Source: Prosthecobacter sp. | GTDB lineage: Bacteria; Verrucomicrobiota; Verrucomicrobiia; Verrucomicrobiales; Verrucomicrobiaceae | DNA: 64,000 nucleotides | Direction of reading: 5' to 3' | Assembly (NCBI GenBank): GCA_021733925.1 | Contig: JAIPJY010000006.1 | Span: 1 to 64,000, forward strand | Part shown: piece after piece, positions 7,427-16,611 of the stretch | How the letters are laid out: every line of letters begins with the position of its first letter | Numbering within the stretch: the stretch's first letter is position 1 | The notes under the pieces: model-generated | The model's database searches: none | The model's input: only the letters and a program-made list of their open reading frames with translations | What the model was told of the DNA's origin: nothing | Made by a program: the position numbers and the translations under genes

Positions 7427-9168
7427 AAGACGCTATTCCATCAGGCCCCGTAGGGCAAGCCTCCGGCTTGCCTGCCCTGAAGCCAGCATCCGCAGAGGGC
7501 AAGCCGGAGGCTTGCCCTACGGGGGAGAAGGGAAGCAAGCCGGAGGCTTGCACTACGGCACAGAAGCCGGACTCCGCCTCTCAAGCACGATCCACCGGGG
7601 TCGTCTCCATCGCCATTCTCTGCAGCCGCGTTCTCGGGCTGGTGCGGGATCAGATGCTGAACGGCTTCTTCGGCTCCGCCTTCACCGGCATCTTCACCGC
7701 CGCCTTCCGCACGCCGAACATGCTGCGTGACCTGTTTGCCGAAGGCGCGCTCTCCACGGCCTTCGTCACCACCTTCTCGAAGAAGATGAAGACCGAGGGC
7801 GACGAGGCCGCCTGGGTGCTCGGGCGCAAGATGATCTCGCTTTCGATCTGGTTCATGAGCATCGTGGCCATCGCGGGCGTGCTGCTCTCGCCCATCATCT
7901 TCCGCATCCTGACGCCCGGTCTCAGTGAAGAGGCCAAGGTGCTCGGCATCTGGCTGGCACAGATCATGTATCCTTTCATCGCGCTGGTGTCAGTCACCGC
8001 GCTGGTCATGGGCATGCTGAACTCGAAGAAGGTGTTCTTCATTCCCGCCGTTGCTTCGGCGTTCTTCAATCTCGGCTGCATCGTCGGTGGTGTCGTGATC
8101 GCCTGGTTCATTGATCCCGGCTTCCGCAACGGGCATGTCAGTGAAAAAGGCCTGACGGGCTTTGCCATCGGCACCTTGATCGGCGGAGTGCTGCAGCTTG
8201 CCGTGCAGCTTCCTGCACTTCATCGCGTGGGCTTTCGTTTCCGCTTCGACTTCGGCTGCAAAGACCCGGCGGTGAAAGAAGTGCTGCATTTGATGTGGCC
8301 TTCGATGCTCGCCGCCAGCGGCACCCAGGTCGCAGTGCTGCTCAATACCATTTTCGCCACCTTCACCGCGGGGCACGAAAAATCGCTCGCCTGGTTGGGG
8401 AATGCCCAGCGCCTTCAGCAACTTCCGCTCGGCCTGTTTGGCGTCGCCGTCGCCACCGTCACGCTGCCGATGCTCTCCCGTCTTGCCACCGAAGGCATGA
8501 CGCCCGCGTTTCGCAGCGCCCTTGCCAAAGGGCTGCGGCTGGTGCTCTTCCTCACGCTGCCATGTGCGGTCGGCCTCACGCTGCTCGCGCATGAAATCAT
8601 TTCGGTGATTTTCGAGCATGGCAAATTCACCGCCGTGGACGTGCAAAACACCGCCGCACCGCTGCAGGCCTATGCCTTTGGCCTCATCTTCTACGCCGCT
8701 ATCAAGGTGCTGCAGCCCGCGTTCTATACCATCAACCGCCGCTTCATCCCGATGATGGTCAGCATCGGCGTCATCGCCTTCACCGCGACGGTGAACTCCA
8801 TCACCGTCTTCGTCTTCCATTGGGACCACACCGCGCTCGCCTGGGCCACGGCGATCGGTCTCTCGCTCAATTTCCTCACGCTATACGGCTGTATGCGCAA
8901 GTTTGCCTCGGGCCTGGAGACGCGCTCTTTGGTGCAGGCGCTGATCAAGCTCATCGTCGGCATTGCCGTCATGTCCGCCGTCTGTCTGGTGGCGAAGTAC
9001 ACGATCATGGCCGACTGGTCGCACCTGAACTTCATGCTGCGCTGCGCCGGGCTCGGCGTCAGCATCAGCGTCGCCGCCGTCGCCTATTTCGCTGTCACGA
9101 AAATGCTTCAGGTGGAGGAAGCTGGCGAATTTCTCTCGTTGCTAGGTCGCCGCTTTGGCAAGAAGTAA
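7423..9168 (+). CDS. murJ: Lipid II flippase MurJ with REP-encoded N-terminus
   Basis: MviN/MurJ family flippase that moves lipid II across the inner membrane for peptidoglycan synthesis. The 581-residue protein has about 14 membrane segments; family signatures are SRVLGLVRDQMLNGFFG, TAAFRTPNMLRDLFAEGALS and the QLPLGLFGVAVATVTLPMLS region. The canonical protein begins near residue 57 (STGVVSIAIL). Residues 1-56 are soluble, Pro/Lys/Ala-rich and are encoded by three REP hairpins: QASGLP comes from the first and two KPEAC copies come from the others. No in-frame ATG or GTG exists between the REPs and the core, only TTG/CTG at codons 16 and 19, so translation probably runs through the REPs. Confidence 0.93.
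   Translation: MKDAIPSGPVGQASGLPALKPASAEGKPEACPTGEKGSKPEACTTAQKPDSASQARSTGVVSIAILCSRVLGLVRDQMLNGFFGSAFTGIFTAAFRTPNMLRDLFAEGALSTAFVTTFSKKMKTEGDEAAWVLGRKMISLSIWFMSIVAIAGVLLSPIIFRILTPGLSEEAKVLGIWLAQIMYPFIALVSVTALVMGMLNSKKVFFIPAVASAFFNLGCIVGGVVIAWFIDPGFRNGHVSEKGLTGFAIGTLIGGVLQLAVQLPALHRVGFRFRFDFGCKDPAVKEVLHLMWPSMLAASGTQVAVLLNTIFATFTAGHEKSLAWLGNAQRLQQLPLGLFGVAVATVTLPMLSRLATEGMTPAFRSALAKGLRLVLFLTLPCAVGLTLLAHEIISVIFEHGKFTAVDVQNTAAPLQAYAFGLIFYAAIKVLQPAFYTINRRFIPMMVSIGVIAFTATVNSITVFVFHWDHTALAWATAIGLSLNFLTLYGCMRKFASGLETRSLVQALIKLIVGIAVMSAVCLVAKYTIMADWSHLNFMLRCAGLGVSISVAAVAYFAVTKMLQVEEAGEFLSLLGRRFGKK
7450..7472 (+). repeat. REP element 1 inside the murJ start
   Basis: GTAGGGCAAGCCTCCGGCTT plus GCC: GTAG head, then GGCAAGCC, loop TCC, GGCTTGCC (8-bp stem). 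Plus orientation, 24 bases after the RAYT stop codon. Translated in the murJ frame it gives VGQASGLP. Confidence 0.8.
7498..7520 (-). repeat. REP element 2 inside the murJ start
   Basis: Exact reverse complement of REP 1 over 23 bases: GGCAAGCC, loop GGA, GGCTTGCC, CTAC. Together with REP 1 it forms a head-to-head pair as in bacterial interspersed mosaic elements. In the murJ frame it reads GKPEACPT. Confidence 0.8.
7535..7556 (-). repeat. REP element 3 inside the murJ start
   Basis: Same orientation as REP 2; minus-strand reading starts GTAGTGCAAGC, so the position after GTAG is T as in the copy upstream of the RAYT. Stem GCAAGCC/GGCTTGC with loop GGA (plus strand). In the murJ frame it reads SKPEACTT. 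Confidence 0.78.
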
Positions 9169-9174
9169 CCGGCC

Positions 9175-9774
9175 ATGCCGCTCCAACGCTTCTGGCTCCA
9201 GGTAATCGCCTTCCTCGCTCTCGTGTGGGCCGGTGTGGGTGTGGTCATGTGGGTCACCGAGGACTCGGTGTTTTCCTCCGAGAAAACGCTCGCCCTCATG
9301 GCGGATGCACCCTGGCTGGAGGATGAAGACCTGGCGGAATCCAAGCGCGAAGCCTACCTCGACAAGGTCATCAACACGGTCATCAAGCTCGACTTCAACC
9401 AGCGCAACACGATGCGTGAAGACGGTCTGGAAACCATGGACCACTTTTTCAAATCGCTGACCGATGAGGAAAAGGGCGAGTACGTGAACCGCACCGTGGA
9501 GGAAAACTTCAAGGCCGTGATGAAGGGCTTGGAAAAGCTGCCCGCCGAAGATCGCCGCCGCATCATCGGGGGCATTCAGCGTGAAATGAAAAAGAAATCC
9601 GCCAAGAATCCCGAGATGCAGATGATGCTGGACCAGGACGCGGCCGGCTTTGAAAAATCCTTCACCAAGGACATGGGCCTCTTCTTCAAGGAAGCGCCGC
9701 TCTCCATGAAACTGGAAATGGCCCCGATGCTCGAAGCCATGCAGGGCCGCATGCAGGGCATGCGGATTCGGTAA
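9175..9774 (+). CDS. Hypothetical single-pass membrane protein
   Basis: A 199-residue protein not recognised. It has one N-terminal membrane segment (about residues 8-27, VIAFLALVWAGVGVVMWV) and then a charged, helix-rich extracytoplasmic or periplasmic part with many Met and Lys/Glu residues (MTEDEEKGEYVNR-like stretches). It starts six bases after the murJ stop codon and is very likely in the same transcript, so a role in the envelope is possible but unproven. A double hairpin follows. Confidence 0.75.
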   Translation: MPLQRFWLQVIAFLALVWAGVGVVMWVTEDSVFSSEKTLALMADAPWLEDEDLAESKREAYLDKVINTVIKLDFNQRNTMREDGLETMDHFFKSLTDEEKGEYVNRTVEENFKAVMKGLEKLPAEDRRRIIGGIQREMKKKSAKNPEMQMMLDQDAAGFEKSFTKDMGLFFKEAPLSMKLEMAPMLEAMQGRMQGMRIR

Positions 9775-9780
9775 AGTTGT

Positions 9781-9829
9781 CCTGTTCCTGTGGAACAGGG
9801 GATCTCTTGTTGCACAGCAACAAGGCTAC
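9781..9829. terminator. Double hairpin between convergent genes, REP-like
   Basis: Two perfect 8-bp hairpins with three-base loops stand next to each other: CCTGTTCC-TGT-GGAACAGG (9781-9799) and CTTGTTGC-ACA-GCAACAAG (9806-9824), then GGCTACTTTTT. On the minus strand the second begins with GTAG, and that TAG is the stop codon of the PHP gene. It can end transcription from the plus side (T5 follows), and its head and loop size put it among the REP-like hairpins of this window. Confidence 0.6.
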
Positions 9830-11088
9830 TTTTTCCACCCCATCGGCTGTGTCCAGGCCATTTCCTTCTGCCCTTCGAAAGAGGGCTTCTCATACGGCTT
9901 GGAGGAGGTGATCACCGCGCGGAAATACAGCTCCTTGCCGCTGGGTTTCCAGACCACTTCCTCGCCTTCGATATTCGCCAGCGTCTTGCCCACGTCATCG
10001 GAATACAGCAGGCGTGGCGGATGCAGATCGCCTGCCACCGGCGGCGCGGCGCGGGTCGTGGCGTCGTAGCCCTGCAAGGTGCCACGAATCTGCGTGCTGT
10101 AGGTGACGCCGGGTTCCGCATGAATGCGGATGCGCAGTTCGCCATCCTTGAAGCTCACATCGTCCAGCATGACGCCGGAAGAGGCATAAAAATCACCCGC
10201 CTTCATGGCTTTGACGATCTCAGCGGGATCGAGCTTGGAGGCACGTACCATCACCCAGCCGCGACCGGGACCGTTTTCCTCGCCATGATAGCGATGAGAA
10301 TCGTCCGTGCCGACGCCATACAGTGGGGGTGCCTTGAACTCGGCAATGCGCAGCGTGTTGGCCACGTCCCAGATCTTTTCATGACCCATGCGTGAGGCAT
10401 CACCCGGATAGTTGATGGTGGGGTGGCCGTTGTAGATCTCCCAGAAGTTTTCCTCCAGCACCGCCGCCAGATCCTCGGCGGAGAGTGCCCACTGGAAGTT
10501 CGGATGGTTGATGTGCGCGAGCATCGGCACGCCCAGCCGCTTAGATTGCTCGTTCACCATGCGCAGATTCGCCCGCAGCACCTCCTGGATGCTGGTGAGG
10601 TCTTTGACCGGTTTGATCTCCTCGCGCAGGTTCACCGCGTTCAGATGAATGGGCACCTTGCCGATGCCGGCGCTGATCTCCTCCGCCTGGATGAGCAGGA
10701 ACTTCCCCGGCTCCTCAAACTTGGGCCTGTACTCCTCCAGCTTCTTCAGGCGCACTTCGGTGAGTCCGTCTTTTTCACGCGTCGTCACCCAATCCTCGCC
10801 GAAGCGGGCGAGGTATTTTTCCATGGTGGTCTTGCCCAGGATTCGGCGTCGTTTTTCGATCGCCGGTTCACTCATCCACACCTCTTTTGCCTGGAGCACG
10901 TTGTGGTCGGAGATCGCCAGGAAATCGTAGCCGTGCTGCTTGTACCAGTCCGTGATCATCTCCGGAAAGTCGTTCCCATCACTCCAGAGCGAATGCGTGT
11001 GCGTGTTGCCCTTGAACCATTGCGGCTGCTGGGCGCTGGCGGTGTGAATCAGACTGAGGACGAGAAGACTGAGGAGGGTGGGTCGCAT
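9826..11088 (-). CDS. Secreted PHP-domain metallo-phosphoesterase
   Basis: A 420-residue protein with a Sec signal peptide (MRPTLLSLLVLSLIHTASAQ, cleavage near residue 19). The PHP fold is shown by KGNTHTHSLWSDGNDFPE (residues about 25-42), YDFLAISDHN (about 54-63), the buried Glu in AEEIS, HINHPNFQW (about 212) and GTDDSHRYH (about 280), which supply the metal ligands. PHP proteins hydrolyse phosphoesters; the substrate is unknown. A C-terminal beta-rich part (from about 300) follows. The gene is alone, ending at a REP-like hairpin whose GTAG contains the stop codon. Confidence 0.88.
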   Translation of the reverse strand: MRPTLLSLLVLSLIHTASAQQPQWFKGNTHTHSLWSDGNDFPEMITDWYKQHGYDFLAISDHNVLQAKEVWMSEPAIEKRRRILGKTTMEKYLARFGEDWVTTREKDGLTEVRLKKLEEYRPKFEEPGKFLLIQAEEISAGIGKVPIHLNAVNLREEIKPVKDLTSIQEVLRANLRMVNEQSKRLGVPMLAHINHPNFQWALSAEDLAAVLEENFWEIYNGHPTINYPGDASRMGHEKIWDVANTLRIAEFKAPPLYGVGTDDSHRYHGEENGPGRGWVMVRASKLDPAEIVKAMKAGDFYASSGVMLDDVSFKDGELRIRIHAEPGVTYSTQIRGTLQGYDATTRAAPPVAGDLHPPRLLYSDDVGKTLANIEGEEVVWKPSGKELYFRAVITSSKPYEKPSFEGQKEMAWTQPMGWKK

Positions 11089-11327
11089 GAGTTTCGAACG
11101 CGTCGAACCCGCCGCTTCTCACTTGGAAATTGTGACGGATCATTCAAACGTTCACACTTTCCGTGGATGGCGGAGCCATCGCAGCTTGTAGCGAGGGGTT
11201 GAGCGTAGCGACACCCCTCGCTCGCGAGATCAATCCTCTCTTCGCTCACATGCATCGCGTAGCGGTGCCAGCACTGCTGTGCCCGGGCACTGCAAGTCAG
11301 CGCCAAGAGGCAGAGCAGCAGCTTCAT
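11049..11327 (-). pseudogene. Orphan signal-peptide frame interrupted by a REP-like element
   Basis: The frame opens six bases after the glgE stop codon with a textbook Sec leader (MKLLLCLLALTCSARAQQ) and then loses all protein character: residues about 19-60 are the translation of the GTAG-headed hairpin at 11188-11221, and the rest runs out of frame into the PHP gene start. The best reading is the 5' remnant of a secreted-protein gene destroyed by REP insertion or deletion. A short functional secreted peptide cannot be excluded. Confidence 0.35.
11188..11221 (+). repeat. REP-like GTAG-headed hairpin
   Basis: GTAG (11188-11191), then a perfect 9-bp stem GCGAGGGGT (11191-11199) and ACCCCTCGC (11213-11221) around a 13-base loop. 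A smaller hairpin, GATGGC-GGA-GCCATC, precedes it (11166-11180). It separates a signal-peptide remnant from the PHP gene. Confidence 0.5.
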
Positions 11328-11333
11328 AGGTCT

Positions 11334-13289
<1,956 letters not shown>

Positions 13290-13317
13290 GGAAGAAAAAG
13301 GGGAGTTGGCGTGGATT

Positions 13318-13445
13318 GCAGTTGTTTACAGTCGTTGCCGGAGGTTTTCAAAGAGCTTCCGCTCCGCAGAGCTTGTCTAGGTACATGGGCATGCCCCTGC
13401 CTTGGTAGGGGAATCCACCGCAAACAACTGCCAACCACCGCAAAC
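13318..13445. repeat. Inverted and direct repeats in the glgE-epimerase gap
   Basis: GCAGTTGTTT (13318-13327) and its exact complement AAACAACTGC (13422-13431) flank about 94 bases. In addition, CCACCGCAAAC occurs twice (13415-13425 and 13435-13445), the second copy running up to the end of the epimerase gene. Purpose unknown; the gap holds no gene. Confidence 0.4.
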
Positions 13446-14366
13446 TCAGCTCAGCAAAGGCCTTAGCATGTCGCAAATCTCCGGCACCTTCACGAACGGA
13501 TCTTCCTTCGTTTCGAACTCAAGTGTGAACCAGCCCTGGTAATTCGCGTCGCGCAAGATCTGGATCACGCGTTTCACATCGCTGGGCTCGCTTTCGCCTT
13601 TTTTGGCGCCTTTGCGGCTGATTTCCATCTTGAGCTGCACGTTGACGGCGTACGGGGCGATCTTGGCGAGATCGGCGTAGGGGTCTTCAGTGTGGAAGTT
13701 GCCGCTGTCCAAATTAATGCCTGCCCAGGGGCTCTTCGCGGCCTTCACCATTTGGATGAGGTTTTCCGGTTCAGCGACGATGCCACCGTGGTTTTCCAGG
13801 CCGAGGAAGACGCCCTTCTTGGCGGCGTAGTCGAGGCATTCCTGATACGATTCCTGGCAATTGGCCACGGCCTGCTCCTCGCTGAGTTCTTTGGACTGGG
13901 GGCCGGCAAACACACGGATGTGCGGGGCGCCCATGATCGCGGAGTAGTCGATCCACTTCTTCGTGTAAGCAATCTGCTCGCTGAGCTTCTCACCCTTGGG
14001 CAGTGCGAAGTTGTTGCCCACGGCGGTGCCGGCAAGTTGCACGCCACGCAGATAGGCGCGGCGCTTGAGTTCGAGCAGGAAGGCTTCGTCCACGTCCGGC
14101 GGGAAGAAGTAGCTCGTCACCTCCGCGCCGGGGACGTTGTTGTCACCGCACCAGTCCACGAAGTCGAGGATGCTCCACTGCGGGCGGTCGCCTTTGGGCT
14201 TCTGCTCCTTGTCGCGCATCCACTGGAAGTACTCCCGGAAGCTGTAAGCCGCGACGCCAAGCTGCATGCGGCTCTTGCCGGGGCGCTTGATGGGCTCAAT
14301 GGCGGGCAGGGTGGTGACGCTGAGCGCGCCTAGGCTGGTGGAGAGAAAATGACGGCGGGAGATCAT
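13446..14366 (-). CDS. Secreted sugar phosphate isomerase/epimerase-like TIM barrel
   Basis: A 306-residue xylose-isomerase-like TIM-barrel protein (AP endonuclease 2 superfamily). A Tat-like leader is visible (MISRRHFLSTSLGALSVTTLPA). Metal-ligand positions expected for the family are seen in VFLGLENHGG (Glu at about residue 194), GINLDSGNFH (about 219), VQLKMEIS and FTLEFE near the end. Such exported epimerase-like proteins are numerous in Verrucomicrobiota and Planctomycetota and mostly lack a known substrate. The gene is divergent from the Uma2 gene. Confidence 0.87.
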   Translation of the reverse strand: MISRRHFLSTSLGALSVTTLPAIEPIKRPGKSRMQLGVAAYSFREYFQWMRDKEQKPKGDRPQWSILDFVDWCGDNNVPGAEVTSYFFPPDVDEAFLLELKRRAYLRGVQLAGTAVGNNFALPKGEKLSEQIAYTKKWIDYSAIMGAPHIRVFAGPQSKELSEEQAVANCQESYQECLDYAAKKGVFLGLENHGGIVAEPENLIQMVKAAKSPWAGINLDSGNFHTEDPYADLAKIAPYAVNVQLKMEISRKGAKKGESEPSDVKRVIQILRDANYQGWFTLEFETKEDPFVKVPEICDMLRPLLS

Positions 14367-14456
14367 GGCGGATGAAAGAACGAGTAAGACTGGCAGCTTT
14401 GCGCAGGTATTTGAGCACTTGCGCCCAGCTCATGCCAATGGCAATTTTGGGGTGTC

Positions 14457-15011
14457 ATGCCTGCGTCAATCACACACCGCTTCACCGTGGAGGACTATTA
14501 TCGGATGGCCGAGACGGGCATCCTGAAGCCGGATGCGCGGGTGGAACTCATCGAAGGGGAGATAGTAGATATGATGCCAATTGGTCCCTTTCATGCCGGC
14601 GCGGGTTCCGAATTGAACGGTTTGTTTACATGCCTGGCTCAGGGACGTTGGATGGTTTGGAACCAGTACCCGCTGCGCATTGATGAGCACAACGAGCCGC
14701 AGCCGGATTTGATGCTGCTCCGCCCTTCCGCCAAAAAATACAAGCAATCCCATCCGACCCCCGAGGACGTGATCCTGCTGGTGGAAATTTCTGATTCCAC
14801 GCTTCGGCGAGACCGCGAAATCAAGCTTCCGCTCTATGCCAAGGCTGGCATTGAGGAGGTGTGGATCTTGAACGTGCAGGAGAGGCAGATCGAAGTGTAT
14901 CGGGAGCCCAATTATCTTGGCTATGGGACCCAATTCATTGTGCGTGACGGCAGGCTGGCGCCCATGGCTTTCCCAGACGCCGAGATCGATGTTCAGGATT
15001 TGTTGCAGTGA
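14457..15011 (+). CDS. Uma2 family (DUF820) restriction-endonuclease-like protein
   Basis: A 184-residue protein of the Uma2 family, PD-(D/E)XK nuclease fold. Visible are FTVEDYYRMAETGIL near the N-terminus, VELIEGEIVDMMPIG (about residues 29-43), the core QPDLMLLRPS with catalytic Asp (about 83) and ILLVEISDSTLRRDREIKLP (about 104-123, with Glu and Lys). Uma2 proteins are common in cyanobacteria and PVC bacteria, often in many copies; the biological role is unknown. No cognate methylase or transposase lies nearby. Confidence 0.88.
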   Translation: MPASITHRFTVEDYYRMAETGILKPDARVELIEGEIVDMMPIGPFHAGAGSELNGLFTCLAQGRWMVWNQYPLRIDEHNEPQPDLMLLRPSAKKYKQSHPTPEDVILLVEISDSTLRRDREIKLPLYAKAGIEEVWILNVQERQIEVYREPNYLGYGTQFIVRDGRLAPMAFPDAEIDVQDLLQ

Positions 15012-15038
15012 CCTCGTCGCTTGGCTTCTTGCGGCACC

Positions 15039-16241
15039 ATGAAGCTGCCCATCCTGCTGACACTGCTGTTTGTTTCCGCCTCGATCCTTTCACTCCACGC
15101 CGAGCCTGCCAAGGTCAAGCTTTGGCCCGATGGCGCACCGGGGGCGAAGGGGGACGAGGACAAAGACCAGCCATTCATCAATGTGTGGGCGGCGGCCAAG
15201 GACAAAGCCAACGGGGCTGCCTTCGTCGTGTGTCCCGGCGGTGGTTATGGCGGTCTGGCGGCCGACCATGAAGGTGTGCAGGTGGCGAAGTGGTTCAACG
15301 GCCTCGGCGTTTCCGCTTTTGTGCTGCACTACCGGCTCGGCAGCCAGGGCTACCATTTTCCCACGCAGTTGATCGATGTGCAGCGCGCCATCCGCCATGT
15401 GCGGGCGAATGCGAAGCAGTACGGCATCGACCCCAACCGCATCGGCATCATCGGTTTCTCCGCAGGCGGCCATCTCACCTCCATGGCGGCCACGATGTTC
15501 GATGAAAAACCCGCCGGTATGACGAATGACGCCGTTGATCAAGTCAGCGCCCGCCCCGATGTCGCCGCACCGACCTACCCCGTGATTTCCATGATTGAGG
15601 ACTTCGGTCACAAAGGCTCCCGCAAAAACCTGCTCGGCCCCAACGACAACGACGAACTGGCCAGGCACGTGAGCACCGAAACCCGTGTCACCGCCAATAC
15701 GCCCCCCATTTTCATCTTCCAAACCGATGAGGACACCGTGGTGCCCGCCGAGAACGCCGTGGCTTTTTACCTGGCCTGCCGGAAGAACAAAGTCCCCGCC
15801 GAACTCCACATCTACCGCCCCGGCCCGCATGGCGTGGGCCTGTACCTCGGTGATCCCGTGCTCGGCACCTGGAGCGGTCACCTGCGCGACTGGCTGCGCA
15901 ATCAGGGCTTTCTCAAGCCGATGAAGCGCACCGCCATCAACGGCAAAGTCAGCGTCAACGGCCAGCCGGTGAGTTGGGGCAGCGTCGTCTTCGCCTCAGA
16001 CGATCCCTCCGCCCCCGTCGCCTGCGCGCGTGTGATGCACGGCAAGTTCAAGCTCGACGAAAAAACCGGCCCCATCGTCGGCAAGGTGAAGCTGACCGTC
16101 AGCTACAGCGCTGCCGATGTTCCCGGTCTGGAAACAGCGGATGGCACCGCAACCACGAAGGAACAAAAACCCGGCGCAGGTGACTGGAATTTCGAGGTGA
16201 CCGAAGGCGCGAAGGACGTGGACTTGGCGGTGACCCGTTGA
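15039..16241 (+). CDS. Secreted alpha/beta hydrolase (BD-FAE/acetyl-esterase-like)
   Basis: A 400-residue exported hydrolase; start MKLPILL at 15039 gives a proper signal peptide (cleavage near HAEPA). Signatures: VVCPGGGYGGLAADHEG oxyanion region (about residues 63-79), the nucleophile elbow GFSAGG with catalytic Ser (about 142), the Asp in QTDEDTVVPAENA and the His in RPGPHGVGLY. The C-terminal 100 residues (from MKRTAINGKVSVNGQPVSWG) are a carboxypeptidase-regulatory-like beta-sandwich common in secreted proteins of this group. Likely de-acetylates xylan- or sialic-acid-type substrates, but the substrate is inferred only. Confidence 0.88.
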   Translation: MKLPILLTLLFVSASILSLHAEPAKVKLWPDGAPGAKGDEDKDQPFINVWAAAKDKANGAAFVVCPGGGYGGLAADHEGVQVAKWFNGLGVSAFVLHYRLGSQGYHFPTQLIDVQRAIRHVRANAKQYGIDPNRIGIIGFSAGGHLTSMAATMFDEKPAGMTNDAVDQVSARPDVAAPTYPVISMIEDFGHKGSRKNLLGPNDNDELARHVSTETRVTANTPPIFIFQTDEDTVVPAENAVAFYLACRKNKVPAELHIYRPGPHGVGLYLGDPVLGTWSGHLRDWLRNQGFLKPMKRTAINGKVSVNGQPVSWGSVVFASDDPSAPVACARVMHGKFKLDEKTGPIVGKVKLTVSYSAADVPGLETADGTATTKEQKPGAGDWNFEVTEGAKDVDLAVTR

Positions 16242-16243
16242 AA

Positions 16244-16546
16244 CTAAAGCAGTCTCAACACCCCGTAGAGAACAACGGACAGGCCGAGCAATGCTGCTGC
16301 CGTCCAAGCAAAGCGCGAAAACGTCGTGCGAACGCTGGGCCAGCGCCACGCGATTATCCCAGCGATGACCGCATTGACTGACAGCACCATCAGGATGGTG
16401 CCCGCAATCAGAATGAAGGTCCCGAGCCCGTTGGACTGCGGTCCGTTCTCTTTGAATTCGGCCATCAGGGTGCCGAGCACCACCAGAGCCACGGGAGGTA
16501 GCGCCAAGGAGAGCGTGCAGTAAAATCGGGCGAGCGTGATGAGCAT
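16244..16546 (-). CDS. Small membrane protein, unknown
   Basis: A 100-residue protein with three hydrophobic helices (about residues 9-29, 43-67 and 80-98) and no recognised domain. It is convergent with the preceding hydrolase, ending two bases from it, and follows fabF on the minus strand after a 65-base gap. Composition and codon use look like those of neighbouring genes, which favours a real gene, but there is no other support. Confidence 0.6.
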   Translation of the reverse strand: MLITLARFYCTLSLALPPVALVVLGTLMAEFKENGPQSNGLGTFILIAGTILMVLSVNAVIAGIIAWRWPSVRTTFSRFAWTAAALLGLSVVLYGVLRLL

Positions 16547-16611
16547 GAAATTTGCGGGAACTGTGTGAGAGCTCCTGGGGCATTCAAACAGGCACCGCGC
16601 TAGGCGATCGA

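Noticed and set aside
14457-15011. Uma2 gene as part of a defence island
   Set aside because: No methylase, toxin-antitoxin or other defence gene is near; Uma2 genes are common and usually isolated.
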